The notes under the pieces were generated by a model, which made no database searches, had not been told where the DNA came from, and saw only the letters and a list, made by a program, of their open reading frames with translations. From Latrodectus hesperus (Eukaryota > Arthropoda > Arachnida > Araneae > Theridiidae), in assembly GCA_037975125.1 (NCBI GenBank), contig CM075852.1, positions 4,352,214-4,416,213 of the forward strand: a stretch of DNA of 64,000 bases, given 5' to 3'. The translations under genes were made by a program, and so were the position numbers. Of the stretch, positions 1 to 15,000 are shown one piece after another. Within the stretch, counting starts at the first letter, position 1. Each line of letters starts with the position of its first letter.

Positions 1-796
1 AGATTTTCGTGCCTATGAAACAGAGAGAGGATTTTGTGTGGGCAGGCACCTGGCAATGTTTGCTCTTAATTAAAGTGAAATCGCATAAGAGAAGATGTTT
101 GATGAGCTGTTACGAAAACATCCAATTACTCAATGTCAAAACTAATGAGTGGGTATAAAATTTAAGATCCGCCAAAGTCAATTTAAGACACGAGGAATCA
201 ATAAAATCGTAGTAAGGAGACGTTTAGAAAGGAATGCAGTTCTGTAGATGTGAAATTAAATTTCCCCTCAAGAATAATAATTGGTATCTGAAAAGATCCC
301 AAAAATGGGTTGTTTCCCTTTTGCTTTCAGTTACCAATTTATGAGTATTTATCACGCTAAATACCAATTAATATTTATAATTGCTTAGAGGCTGGTAGTT
401 TATGTCTATAAATTTAAATTATGTTAAGCGGTGATTTTCAATTCTTCAAATGAAAAATGATGCCACATAAAAAATTTTTATATTTCACCTAAATGTGATA
501 ATTTTTTTTAAATTTCACAAAATTAATAACTTAGTCTAAACTGTGTTATCTTGATTTAAATACGATCGATTATTCTTATAAATACTGAACTGTAATTATA
601 CCAATGTAATTGAAAGTTAATAATTTAAAAAGCTAAAAGGGGGATTAAAAAATTTAAATATAAATTAGACTTAAAACAATTTGTTCATCTCGCAATAAAT
701 TTTTTATTCTATATTAAATAGCATATTTTATCAAATTAAATGACTAAAATACTCTATGCCTATGGTGACGAACCCTATGCCACAACAATGCCAGAA

Positions 797-1050
797 ACTG
801 CTACTAATTTGTCGTTACCCAGCGTGCACCTGTGAACCAAGTCACGAAAGCGAGTTGCATTGCCCGTGTCATACCACCACAAACCCGTTTATAGGGTGCG
901 CCACATTCATACATCATCACAAAAGTAGGGAGAGAGAAACACAGAAAGAACTGAGAAAGAAAGTAACATCCAATACCCGAACCGGGATTTGAACCCGGGA
1001 CCCATAGCTCAGGAGTCACAAACGCTAACCACTCAGCCATCGCTCGGCGT
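797..1050 (-). mobile_element. tRNA-derived SINE, family A, copy 1
   Basis: Read on the minus strand, the element opens with a tRNA-like head: an A-box-like TGGCTGAGTGG and a B-box GGTTCAAATCC about 40 bases later. The cloverleaf is imperfect because the acceptor arm does not pair properly, so this is a tRNA-derived repeat rather than a working tRNA. After the head it shares blocks in the same order with the copy at 41734-42041: GGATGT followed by TTTCT, then ACCCTATAAA and GGGT, and a GCTGG...GACAA end. No clear target duplication was found here, and the boundaries are approximate. Confidence 0.75.
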
Positions 1051-1211
1051 GTAGGTAATATTAGATGCTTGAAAAACGATGTTAGAAAATTGATTGGAAA
1101 ATATTAAAAACATCAAATTATATACTTTGATAATGATATTATTCAACAAAACTTTCATACATGAACAAAGTAAACACAACATTTTTAAATTGTTATATTT
1201 ACCTGTAAATA

Positions 1212-1213
<2 letters not shown>

Positions 1214-1281
<68 letters not shown>
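1214..1281. repeat. (AT)n microsatellite
   Basis: About 34 AT units without interruption. Apparent Tyr-Ile repeat ORFs across it are translation artefacts. Confidence 0.97.
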
Positions 1282-1284
<3 letters not shown>

Positions 1285-3409
1285 CTTGAAAGCAAGTAGT
1301 ATTTTAACGGTTTAGCTTAAATTCATGATCAGTTTTTCTTTCAATTCTATCAACTATACAAATCATTCATTTTGTTAATATTTATTTAGTTTTTTTAAGT
1401 ACTTGCTGATAAAAATGTTAATCGATGTTTATTTTATTTACAAATTAATGTTTCACAGCAACTAAATTTAATTTTATTGTCTTATTGTTATCAATTTTGC
1501 CATTAATTATTCTTGCTTTCCTTATTTTCATAAAAAATTTAATATTTTTTTTAATTATTTACAAAATTAAGTTTTTATAATCCGCATTTCTTTTGTATAT
1601 GACCAGCATAAAAATCTATATGAAAATCAAAATAATTACATTTTAATGAAAAATGTGATTTTTAAAATTATTATAAATTATATATTAAGTACTACATACT
1701 CTCAATTACAAAGACATTTTATTTAATAATTTGAATTCCCCGTATATTGAAGGATCTCCTCCAAAGTTAAGTTAATCAACTTAAGGTATGATAAATACTG
1801 CAGCAGGTACAAAACTGGTGCACTAAATAATACTCAGCAAAATACATACATTAATAATTTCAGGAACGTTGCCATTCCCAGTTCAAAACTTCACTAATGA
1901 GGATTCGCTGCGTCATCGTATCCAAATTCAACATCCGAGTTCTCTTATATTTTAAAGAATCGATACTTTAACTGATGGTTTCTTCTCCTTCTATCCTTGA
2001 AGTACAGTGTAATAAATACATCGATTCAATGAAGGTAATTTAATTGAGTACATTCTTTCTCAGTTCCGAGATTTCGAAAGATTTATGACTAGTCGATTCT
2101 CCGTATTTCGAACATTAACTCTTTCTCCATTCTAATTGGTGTCGAGTTTCGGGAAAAGGATTTATTCATTTTACTTGATAGCAATTTGGATTAAAAACGA
2201 TATCAATATTAGTTGCAGTGAATAGAATAATCTTTTGAGAGAGCTATAAGCAGATTAAATGCCATTGAATTATATTTTTAGCATTATTTTCTGCGAATTT
2301 GTTCCGCATTATTGAAGAGTCTTGTGGATGTAGTAAGATTTAAAAGTGCAACACATTAGGCAATAAAGACCTTAAGCAGTTGATTTAATGAAGTTACTTA
2401 ATTTCTTTCGTGTTAAGCGATACTCTTTATTTAGAAATGAAGACAAATTTTAGCAGTTCTTGATGAAAGGTGTTTTGAAATCGAAAATGAATTTTATATC
2501 GGAGATTGTGTTTTGCTAGGAAATATGGAAATTATATTTTAAAAATTAATAATCAAAATGATTTTAGTAAATAAATTAATTATTTTACGTTACAAATCAA
2601 AACATTAAAGAATCTTATTTATACTAAAAATTTAAAAAATATATTCCTGTATTTATATTTTGATTAATTTAAATTGTCAACTATTTTATTTTCGCAAAAA
2701 AAAGAATCCAATTATATGTTAAGAGAGTAGGATTTAATGTCAATCTGTGAAGTGGAGAGGAAGGAACTAACTCAGATGTCGACCTCGTTACTTAACCGTA
2801 GTATTACCGAGTATGTATTTGGTTTATATCCCTAAACAAAGTTTTATTTTCCTTAAGAATACTATCTAATTAGCCTTCTTTATTAATGTACTCAATTCAA
2901 CTATTATGAACTTTAAGGAGTTCGTATAGAACTATATACAAACATTTATCGTAAATTGATAGAAAGTATCATTTCGAAAATAATTAAAATCTCTACTTAT
3001 AAATGCAACTAGAATTAAAAATCAAAATGAGTGATTTATTGTAATAATATTAATAACAAATTTAAAAAATTAATAACAAATTTAGTATATAATAAATCAA
3101 TTAGAAGGAAATTATTACACCTTCAGATTCATCTTGAGAAAGAAATTATTATTAATTAAATAATTGATGAACAAACCAGTTATTTATTATTATTACAATA
3201 AAACTTATATTATTACTATAATATTTTTCTTTTGTAAATTCAATTTAAATAATTTAAATTCAACAGTTCCATTTTTCATATATTTAAGTATAGACAGAAA
3301 ATTGGCAAAAAGTTTGTTAGATTTATGTAATTATAATTTTGAGTATTAGAAATACCTATGTGTTGCACTAACACATTTTTTGGGGATATAATAATTAAAT
3401 AAACGACAA

Positions 3410-3596
3410 AGATTCCGTATAATCCAGGATTTCAACTTCTGAATTTTTTGGCGATGAAGAAATGTTGCCAAGATGATGTAAATACTAGGTTGTCAAAATA
3501 GAATTTTCGGCATAATTTTTATTGGTTTCCAGATACATAAGAAAATTCGCCAAAAATCACTAACTCAGAATTTAGCATCCTGGATTATACGGATCT
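3410..3596. mobile_element. Small non-autonomous DNA transposon (MITE-like)
   Basis: The two ends are imperfect inverted repeats of about 45-50 bp. The left arm (3410-3454) begins AGATTCCGTATAATCCAGGA and ends TTTTTTGGCGA. The right arm (3547-3596), read in reverse complement, begins AGATCCGTATAATCCAGGA and ends GATTTTTGGCGA, with a one-base gap and a short unmatched block between. The 90-odd bases between arms have no coding potential. Total length of 187 bp and long terminal inverted repeats fit a MITE. The superfamily is unknown because no convincing target duplication is visible. Confidence 0.8.
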
Positions 3597-6500
3597 GTGC
3601 CATTCATTAAATTATCAAATCCTCATTTATCAAATTAAAGTACAAAACAATTACTTCTACAAACTATTTAATACAATCATATAATAAAAATATAAAATTT
3701 CTAACACCCTGAATAATATAATAGCAAATAACATGGTCTGTAATTTATAATAACTATAAAAATATTCTAAGATAAATTAATTAGATCAAACGCATGATAA
3801 ATAACCAGATATTTAAAACTTCAAAAAATACGTATAATTTAACTCTTTAAATGAACACAAAAAATTTAACTTGTTACAAAACTTATAAAAATTACTTTAT
3901 AATTAATAATTACTGCATTTACTTAAGGATAAAATATGAATGTAATGAGAAATTAACATAATTTAAGGAAATTATTTTGTAATTTGGATAACAGATTGTT
4001 TGCGGAATAATTTAAGTATTATTTTTAATTCTTTTAGACATTCTAAAATGAGAAATAAAATCAAATATGAAGAAATGAATCTAAAAAAAATTCTTTTATA
4101 TTTGACTTTCAGTTTTGCATATAATATCCATCATACATTCTCAACCTTGCCTTCTTTATAGAGCAATTATACAAAAAATTCCGTAAAATCCATTTAAACT
4201 AGCCTTCAAAGAGTCAGAAGAAGATATGAGCTTAAAATATAGCTGGTGGTTATCATTCTTACTTAAATAATGCAGCAGTGGAATAAAATTTCATTTATTT
4301 TCAAATCCTTCTCTCGCCAAAGTTCTCAGAGATAAAAATGTGTTTAAAAAGAGGGCGATATTTTACTTTCTCAACTTGGTAAACAAAGGAGAAAAATTTG
4401 CATCTGAATAAAGCTTATTTCTTCTTTGAATTCACTGGTGATTTATTATTCAAATTAGATTGATACTTCTTCATAGGCTTTAAAATGATATTGAAGAAAC
4501 ACGCGATTATTTACTAGGCAAATGGTTTGAAATACCTCTAGCCTAAGAAATAAATTATGTAATCTGTTTTAAGAAGAGACAACTGATATTTATTATCAAG
4601 AAGAAGTAATTATTTTGAATGTGATGTATTATAAATTCGTGCTTAATAATTTCTATTATGTTTTAACGTAAGAATAGATGCGTTATTAATTAATATGAAA
4701 TACTTTTTACTGTCTGGTTTAACTAATATTTTATCTTTTAATTTTCTTTTAGCTCTATTTAATAACATAATAGCAATAATTTTTTTATAATTGCATATAC
4801 TTTTCTACTAACCTGTCAGAATACATGTGGAATTAAATAAACCAGATCCTTTTTTCTCCAATTTATTTACTGTTTTGTAAGTTAGCCAAAATATGACTAA
4901 TTTTATTAGATTTATTTAACTTTGGTTGTTTCTTGATTAAGGAAACATTTATACTTTCAAATAATATAAAGATATTACGTTGATTATTTAATGTAAAATA
5001 TAATTGAATAATAACTCACAAATAGGAATCTGATATAAAATACGAAAAATTACATGTATTGTACGTTACACGATATGTAATAATTACTATAGCTGAAAGC
5101 GTAAAATTTTTATCTTAACATATGAAACATTTCATTTATTTTCCTTTATTCAAAAATCATTAGCTTTATAGAACACAGGAAAATTTCAAGATACAGAAAT
5201 ACGTCAATCTGTAATTTACATTTTAACTAATTAAAATTGTCTTACTTTTTCATTTTTATATTTAGTGTAATTTCTAATTTGAAATGTAAAATTAACGTGT
5301 TAATTCTCTGCTTTTTTATGATTCAATTTAAGAATACTGTTTTTAATTTTATAATATATTTTGTCAATTCGCAATGTGTCATTGAATTAATTTTTATTTT
5401 TGAATATTTTTCTAATGCAGCAACCATAATTAAATCCCCTTTATCTATAGTTTTCAATTTATTATTATCTAATTTACAAAAAAATATAGTTCTTCTAATG
5501 TATCTTCAAATTCTAAAAATATCTGAAAAGCATTTTATTAAATGATTTATTTGATGCATCATTATTCCTAAAAATACATATATCATATATTATTCATTTT
5601 TTATCAAGGAAAAAAGCATAAAAAATAATAATTAAATTTTAAAAAAAATGATCATGAAATATATTTTCTGTTAACTACTATTTGTCATAGCAGAAATTAA
5701 TGAAGGAATTTGTCATTCAATGGTATATTTAAAAATAATGTATGTCAGAATAACTTGTTAATATTTCATTTCACAAATTCTTTATGTGACTTCTTTGTGT
5801 TGTACTATATTCTGCTTTTGAATTATATTCACTGTCTGTAATTGCATCTAAAGTCTTTTATTTATATATATAAAACACTACTACTATTTTAGAAAATAAA
5901 CAATGAGAAATGATATTTTTAGTATATCATGACAAACTACAATCCTTCAAAGACATAATTATTATTTTCATTTCTACCATATGAAAAAATATAATTTATT
6001 CTTTTCTAATGTACTTTTGGGTTTTTATCTCAATCGTGATAAAACATTTTCACGCGTATTTTCATAAACTAAAATAAAATATGGGCATTTTAAAGAATTT
6101 TACTACGTATTTTTTGTTATAATATGTTTTTAGTGTTATAAAAAATATCAACAAAATTTGTATTAAAATAACTTAATCACAAGCTTTTACTATAAATAGT
6201 TTTGAAAGTTATATAAATCTTTACAATTCTCCATGATATTAAATACATAATTAAAATAGAGTTAAATAGTCACAGAAATACGTACATTATTCAAAATAGT
6301 GAAAATAAAGACATACATGTTGTCTTTTTTAATTTATATCAATTATTAACTGATAATTATAGGTTTAGTTTTTAAATTTTTTTTCTAAATCCAAACTTGA
6401 ATATATTTCATTTTAATGGCTATTAAAATCTGATCTAAGTGTTATTTACTTATAATAAGAATTGCATTGCAACTTACAGTGAAATTCATAGTTGAAAACT

Positions 6501-9500
6501 TTTTTTAAATAGAAATTCAAGGAAGGAATCATCATTGAGGTTTCAATAACTAAAATGTGTCTAAAGTTAATTTCAGGCACAAAATGAACTACTTTGTTTA
6601 TATGATTTTCATTATCTGCTTATTGTTCTATATTTATACTTCAATATGTTGCAATTAGATGTAAGTAAAAGAAAATTTAATTCAAAACACCAATTCATTC
6701 TTTTGAGTAAATGATATATCCCGTAGCCTTTGCGAATCCTACACCAATTTTAACTGGCGTTAAATAATAGCAGATGATTATTCTTAAGGATTGACTGCAA
6801 ATAAGTGAATCTGGAGCAGACGCCTTTGCTTTATGCTGAAATCCTAATTTTTCAAAAATTATTTAATTCATCGAAACTGATAAAAAAATCTCATAACTGA
6901 TTTCACAATAGGGAAATATTATTATACTCTTTCTAATCAAAATAACTTTTTTTTATCTTACTGAAATAACTTTGATTATTACGCAATTTTCAATATATAA
7001 GTAATTAAAATTCTTCCACAGTCATGAAAAATAATAATTACTTTATATTACCATTGCATGTTATTATTTTTTAAGTTATTATATGTAAAGTTATTATTGA
7101 ATCCCATCGAAAAAAATAAAAGCAATGTTAGCTTAAGTACTCTCGTTTTTCTTTATTTTTACTATTAATTAAAGTTTTTTGTTTCATCATTAAAATTTCT
7201 TTCAAAAGAAATCTACTGCAGTATAAAGAATTGTGTTTATACGTCATTCGCATACAATTACTAATTACAAAAGCATATAAAATTATTTTAGTTAACTTTT
7301 TGCTTTATTCACAGAGCTCAGCTTATAAAAAATGTAAAAAATATACACACATCAATCTTTTTTTCACTTTAAGCACCAATTAAATTGTTACGCATGATTG
7401 TCAGCTAAGGGCATGAGATAAGAAATATTTATCAATATTTCACTTCTTAGAAGAACATTTTGTTTCATAAAAAAAGTCGTATTTCCTTGATGAAAATGTT
7501 TTATGGCCAGCTTTCGAAATTGAAAAAAAAATGTTTTACGAAGATTTATTAAACACTTTCATCCCATTAGATTAATGAATTAAAATTTGGAAATTGAATG
7601 CGGAATTCTGAATTTCAGTTTTAATATTAAATTAATTGGAATAATTTAATTATTTTTTTAATAATTCTTGTCAAATTAACTAAACGTGTATGATGAAAAC
7701 ATCTATCCCTAACATATACATCTATCCATCATCGAACTTTATTTGATAATTTATTAGTTTTTCATTTTTTTAAGCAATAAATTTATAAATATCCTTCATA
7801 TCATTATTTTTTGAAAAAGATTTAAGATATAAATATCTTTCAATTACTGTTAACATTTTTCTTTCAGAACTTTATTGTTCTTATTAAACATCATTCACAA
7901 GATCCAATTATCAATAATATTTATTCCTTTTTATATAAATCTCAGGATTGCATTATTTTATTCCACTTTAAAGCCAGTTGCATGACGAATTGCAATTGGT
8001 AATAGATTTTGGTTTATCTTTAACTTAGTGTTCGTCTCATCCTCTACCTAATTGGCATATTGCACGTATCGTGATCACCGATCTTTGCCAAACCTAATTG
8101 CTTAATTGACTCTTTGGATAAGGATACAAGATTGCTGAATGTCTTGAGTGGATCTCGTTTTTGATGACTGCTTTCTTGCTTTTGGGCGTGGCATACTTTT
8201 AGCCAAGTTGAGGGAACAACTACAAATAAAATTAAGCAAAGTTAATCGTCTCTAATATAAATCTTGCTATCTATAAACAGATTTTTAACATCACGCATAT
8301 GTTTACTAAACTTTAGCCTTTATTCATAATAAACATATAATAAAATGTATATTAGAAGTTATATATATTTTATACATATTAATAGTTATATTTTATATTT
8401 TATTTATTTAAAAGTATAGAGGTAACTCTTATGAAACTATAAACCTATTTATTCTTTCTGCAGTTTTCTTGTACTTGATTTTATAAAATGTTTTTAATGC
8501 TAAAATATTTCATGCACTTATAAAATTATTTATAATATTTAGCAAACGTAGTATTATAAAGATGTTAAAAAAAGCAAATTAAATTCCATTGAGTACAGCA
8601 TGTAATAAATTATAGTATTTTTAAAAAAAAGTTTGACTTTCACAATGAGGACTTTTATTTAACAAATTATTGTGTATATTGTTATTATCATAAAATATTT
8701 GTATACAAATATTATTCTTTTTTAAATTCTAATTAAAAAAATTTGTATGCTATTTAAATATATCTTTAAATTTAATCTTTCCATTGATTGAGCAAAATAA
8801 TTTTACTCTATATTTTATCTCAATTATATGTATATGAAATTTAAAACTGGTGTCATGATAAAAAATAATATTAAAGCAATTTGCATTGAAATGATAATTG
8901 GAAATTATAAAAATGAAAAAGATGTGGATATAAAGTAATTTTCGTTGATTTTAAAGGTGCTTGAATCACATGTTTTGATAATTATTTTAATTACTGAAAA
9001 AAAATCTTTCTATTATTATTATTGTATTTTTAAATATTTTTGCTTATTAAAACTAACATTATAAGTTTAAGGAAAATTGTGAATCAAATCAAAGTGTTTA
9101 ATGATATTTTTTCTATTTGATACCCTTTTTCTAAAGATTGTCGCAAAATTATCGCAAGATTTGAATTTACTACAACTTGTTGGCAACCCTTGAAAAAAAC
9201 CCGTTTGACTGCTAAAAGTTTAGGGTTGATAAAAATAGAGTTTTTTATATTGTATTTTTTTTTGTGTGTATTGTGTTTTTTATTGTCGGACATTTCCTGG
9301 CCTACTACTCTCTCATTTTAGAGATAAAAATAGGCTCCCGAAATTGCGTGTTTTAACACATTTCGATTAATTTTTATATAGTTATTTGAAAACAAATGTA
9401 ATGTCAACTTGCCCATAAGTGCGTGCATTGGAAAAGAAAATTTAAAACTGCATCAAAGAAATTCAATCATATTTATGCAAAATGATCATTCAAAATTTCG

Positions 9501-11170
9501 ACAAAAATGTGATTATGTGCCAGAAAACCTTCGAAGGCTATTTGCACTGCCTGTGACTCTATCCTGTGTAATTTACAATTCAATAAAAATAAAAATTTAA
9601 AGAAAGAATTATGTTTTTCATTTAAGTGCGTTAATTTGGACATAAATATACGTTAATTTGGGGACATCCAATTAATTATTTTAGGAGATTTTTAACTTAC
9701 TTTATGTATGATTTATCTGCTAAAAAATGAATAATATTTCATCGTTAAGAAAATCAAGATGTGTTTTATTATGAAGAGAACAAAATTTTAATCATTCAAA
9801 GTAATTCTTTACAGTTTCATGCACGGTATTTAATGGTCATTCATTCACTCAATATGTAAAATTGCCAAAAAATTTCCAGTTTAAAGTTTCAAATCCATTA
9901 ACCACTTACACGATAAATCACTAAGCCGTGTTGTATTCCCTCTTGTTCAATCTGCTTAATTATATTTTTAAATGTACCTACAACCAATTAGAAATGAATA
10001 TTTATAAAAGGAATGTAATTACAGACCAGTTGCATATTTAAGTAATCAATTGCCACTATAAGAGGTGCTGAGGGTTGATATTGGTTTATGGTACATCCAA
10101 ATTATAATCTTCTGAACGCCATGTAATATAGCCATTTGGAACCGATTACTGAAATCTCTGCAAAACGAAGCCCTCTACACCCCCATGGGAGCCAATCCTA
10201 GCTCGGCATTCTGCTTTGATATACTTAAACCAACTGAGAAACATCGGGATCACGTTCGTTGACTTGATGAATAATGAATAATGGAGCGACAGTAACTAAG
10301 TCAAGTGTGCGAAGGTAAGCGCGATTGCGGAAGCATTTGCATGAGATACGCGTGCTCTGTTACCATTGCGTTGGGCACACTTTTCCTGGGGACGCTACAG
10401 AAATTGAAATATCCACTGTTGTCTGATTCCTTTTATCGCTGGATATTGTAAAAGTCCAATTCACTTTATACACAAGAGCAAAGCACTGCTCATAATATGA
10501 GATTATTTTCGAAATATTTTCCACCAACTGATTTAGAGGTGTGAAAGAGCTCTGAGTTCATACATAAAATGATTTTTATTTTGAAACAATTTTGTGATGG
10601 ATGAAATATCAAATTATATTAATTATTTATTTAAGTTTAGACACTTTTTAAATAATAATGAAAATGTGGTTGGTTGCATTTAATTTATACATAACTAACT
10701 ATGTATATAAATATAAATTATATACTTATTAGCAATAGACTTAAATTTTGTAAATTAATATCAATACATAGCCAGAAAACTATATGATATTTAGCTATGC
10801 AGTTGTTGGATGATTTTATCATTTGCTCAGTATTTTACATTCCTAACACCCGAATACAGAGGAAACTTGAAAATTTTCCAATCTAAAAATCCTATTCAAA
10901 TATTTACTAAGAATATGCTTTAAAATATGCATATTTCTTTATGTTTTGCTGTGAGTGAAAAATTTCTAAGCAAAATGAGAAAGATTAGTTAGAAGTTTAA
11001 TTTAAAAAATAAAATTTATCAGGTAACCAAAACCAAGTTTAATTTACGTGATGTCTTATTATGTATGACACAACGTAAAAATATATAAAAATATTGGTGA
11101 TATAAAATTGATATTATTCTTTCCAAATTTACATATATTTAACAATCCACACACACATGCACGTGCGGGA

Positions 11171-11640
<470 letters not shown>

Positions 11641-11850
11641 CTTCTAACAAAAAAATTAAATGTATGAGGTAAGTGATATTTTCAAAATATGCAATTAAAG
11701 AAAGTTCTATTTATTCAACAGTAGGATAAAAAATTTTCTAATAAGAAAATGCAGCAACTTGATTGAATAAATGTTATGACCGTTAAATTTAAATGAAATT
11801 ACATTCCAATAAATTGCGAAACATGCATTTTCTTTGTCTCTCTCTCTCAG

Positions 11851-12058
11851 ATGGACTCGTTGACTGCGCCGACAGCGAGTGCTGCATAAAGGAGGAATGC
11901 AAAGACAGCTTAATGTGCTTCACGGCTCCAGATCCATTGGACATTTTGCTACGGAAGCAACCGCCAGCTGTCACAGCTACATTTTATCAGAAAATGAAAT
12001 TTTTAATAGAAGAAGACAGCGTTCAGAGCTATGCTCACAAAGATGAATATTCTGAAAG
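11851..12058 (+). CDS. Ten-a: Teneurin exon 1 of window: cysteine-rich end and start of TTR-like domain
   Basis: The acceptor is a long pyrimidine run ending CTCTCTCTCAG, and the donor is AAAG|GTAACA. The exon starts with the last two bases of a codon (Asp, completed by a G from the upstream exon) and ends with two bases of a Ser codon, giving about 69 residues. It opens [11 protein letters not shown], with five cysteines in the first 23 residues; this is the conserved cysteine-rich stretch after the last EGF repeat of teneurins. It then continues [12 protein letters not shown] and [19 protein letters not shown], both highly conserved in the family. No stop or frameshift. The upstream exon carrying the EGF repeats lies before this window. 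Confidence 0.95.
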
Positions 12059-15000
12059 GTAACATTTTATCCCGTCTCTTTATTTAAATGTTATTTTTTC
12101 GTTTGTTTCTATGTGCTTCAGGTCTTCAAATAATTATGCCTCACACAGGGAATTGGTATTCTTTTTGTAAACGGAAAGTTAATTAAAATAGCAGAGATTA
12201 ACATTGTGTTATGAGGATTTCATAATAATTTTATATAAATAATTGAAGAAATAAAAACATATTGCTAAGAATAAAATGTTTTAGTCCCTATAATTAGTCA
12301 AGTATAAATTAAATAAAACTGTAAATTATATAAATACGTTTTTCAAATAGCATGAATGGTTATAATAGATTAAAATAGTATTTGCGATTAAGTAAAACTA
12401 AAACTATGAATTCCCAAATTTGTTAAAATAAGTAAAATATATTTTTTTCTAATAATATTGAATATATATCATCATTATTTTGTGATTAATAATAATGGAT
12501 ATTTTTAAGAATTTCCTATGTTATTTTAAGGATCATTTTATAAAAGACAGTTTATAAAAGTAAAATTTATATATAAAACCTTATTATTTATTTTCTTAAA
12601 CAACTTGCATCTAATTAATTTTATTATTCTGATTTTTAACTATATTTCTTTAAAAATGAATCATTTATTTAAAACAAATACGTAAAGATATGTTTACAAA
12701 AATAAAAAAGTAAACTATTTCAATCCCATTATCCGTTCTGCAAATTTTCTTAATCATTTAAAAGTCAATCAGTATTTGTTTTGTTGTATTGAATATATCG
12801 ATGTTAAAATGCATATTTGCTTTTGCGACACAAAGTAAATTATTACATTTTAAAACATATTATGATTAATTATCATAGCGCTTTGTACAATTATTAACAG
12901 CAAATTAAATGCCAATCTTATCATTTTTAATTCCACATTAAAGACGTTTATAAATCCATCACTCATTTAAATCTGCGTATTATACAAAAAAATAACTATC
13001 AAAAATTACATTCACTCTTTATTTACTTCTGTAAACAGGCGCACATTACGATTCTGTTGCCGTAGTTTAAAAATAAATATGAGCATTAAGACATTCATTA
13101 AGCAATATTTCAACCACACAAATCATGATATCTCATTTAACAAACATCATTGTGAGGCAGACTTACCTTAGCAACCACGCGTATTTGTCTTGGATTAAAG
13201 CCATGAACTCTGACTGTAACTGCACTTGAGCATTGCTTCACATTCCTTAGCACATGTCTTGTTTTAAGTAATGATGTGGTAGGCATTCCCAGAATGCCCG
13301 GTTCATTGTGCGGAAAATGAAGTTATGTACTTAAAGCAATGCAATACGAGAAACTGAACTTCTAAAAGGAAATATTCCATGGGATTTGGAGAAATTTTTC
13401 TTTATGCATTCTTAATTGTCTCTGAGAAATAAATTTTCATCAGTGAGTGTTTATGGAGAATTTAGTACATCTGTACTCTCGTGCCACCATTCATTTTCTA
13501 GTGTTATATTGCAACTAAGCTTACATTCTAAAATACATACACACATACACATATATGTATATTTGTTTACATGATTGTTATTTGTTCGTAAAGGCAATGG
13601 TGATTAATATCGCAAATTTCACTCCAAATAGTTTTAAAGATAATTTTTGGCAATAGATTAACTTGAGATTACATTTTAATACGTGAAATTAGACTGATTT
13701 TCTTTCATTACGATGGATACAAGATGCCGAATAAAAGAAATGCATTTACTTTTTAATTTCAATCCATAAATAATGATATTATAGTATTTAAAATTTAGGA
13801 TTTTTGCTTAAAAAGTGCTGCTTGTTTAATATTTTCGTAATTATAAAAATATCAAACCTAAGTTATTTTTACATTCTTATGATTTCTATGTTAAATTCTT
13901 CAATATATTATTATTTACTATCTAAATACAAGCTTTTATGTGTTCTTTATGTGCTGTGAAATTTAATTTTTGCATGTTTAAAATATATAATATCTAATTC
14001 GTAATGTTATGCGAGTAAATACCACATATTAAACGAATTTTATTTCCAATTATTGTATTCGTACTAGATTACACAGGAAATACTTTGAAATTATTTTAAA
14101 TTTTACGTGCAATATTTAATCGCACTTAATTTATTTATCAACGCAAAAAATAATAATATTAAAGCTATATCCCTCGAAGTTTATTCTTTATATTCATTTT
14201 CTTTTAATTTTAATAACTGAAGCATCTTTTTCAATGCAAAATAAGTATTTAAATGTGTTTTATATATCCCTTGCCATTTTAAAGAGTATAGATTGCGTCA
14301 GAATATGAAATTGTTAAAATTAGATTGTTTTTAAATGTAAAAAAAATAATTCTCTACTGCCAATTTTAACCTTAATTCCGTGCACGTGTCTGGAAAAATA
14401 GTTGGAAAACTTTACCAGAGTGTAAAAGAATAATTTTAAAATAATGGATAGTAGTTTATATACTTCTTCTGTAAATAGCTGTTAATTTTATACAAAATTT
14501 AAAATTTTGTGGGATACTTATTGATTAAAAATATAATCAAATGTTTTTCAAAAATGTTTTTCAGTACAAAATATTTATTTTTGAAGCCAATATTTTATTT
14601 TCTGTTCTTATCTTTTGCCCATTATTATTGTGCTCTATGTTGTTCTGTGTTTGTGTCCGTCTTAAATGTTGTGGTGTCTTTATGTGTTTGTCCTTGTATG
14701 GAAGATCTTCGATCTTCTATTGTCCGTTGTCACGTGATCACACGGAGTGTGTTATGTGTTTTTATCCCTGTATGTTTTTAATTTAATTTATTTAAGTATG
14801 CACGAACTGCTATGTTGTACTTTATCAGCATATTTTGTAAAATCAAATAAATGTTTTTTGTAATATTAATTACAAACAGCTATAACTTATGCATTTAAAA
14901 TTTAGTTTAATCAACATGCTTTATAAGTAATTCTTTAAAATAAGCCAAGTAATGCTATGATATTATAAAACACACAAAAACTAAATAATTTGTATGCAGA

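Noticed and set aside
756..1040. 78-codon ORFs on both strands
   Set aside because: Both lie across the SINE; the minus-strand frame is the usual artefact of translating a tRNA-like head.
965..1045. Functional tRNA gene on the minus strand
   Set aside because: The A and B boxes are good, but the acceptor arm does not pair, and the downstream body matches a second copy at 41734-42041, so it is the head of a SINE.
5237..5545. 102-codon ORF rich in Phe, Ile and Asn
   Set aside because: Composition is what AT-rich intron yields by chance; no motif, no flanking signals.
14509..14786. Overlapping 81- and 90-codon ORFs with many Cys and Val
   Set aside because: Driven by a T/TG-rich stretch, two frames open at once and no family resemblance.
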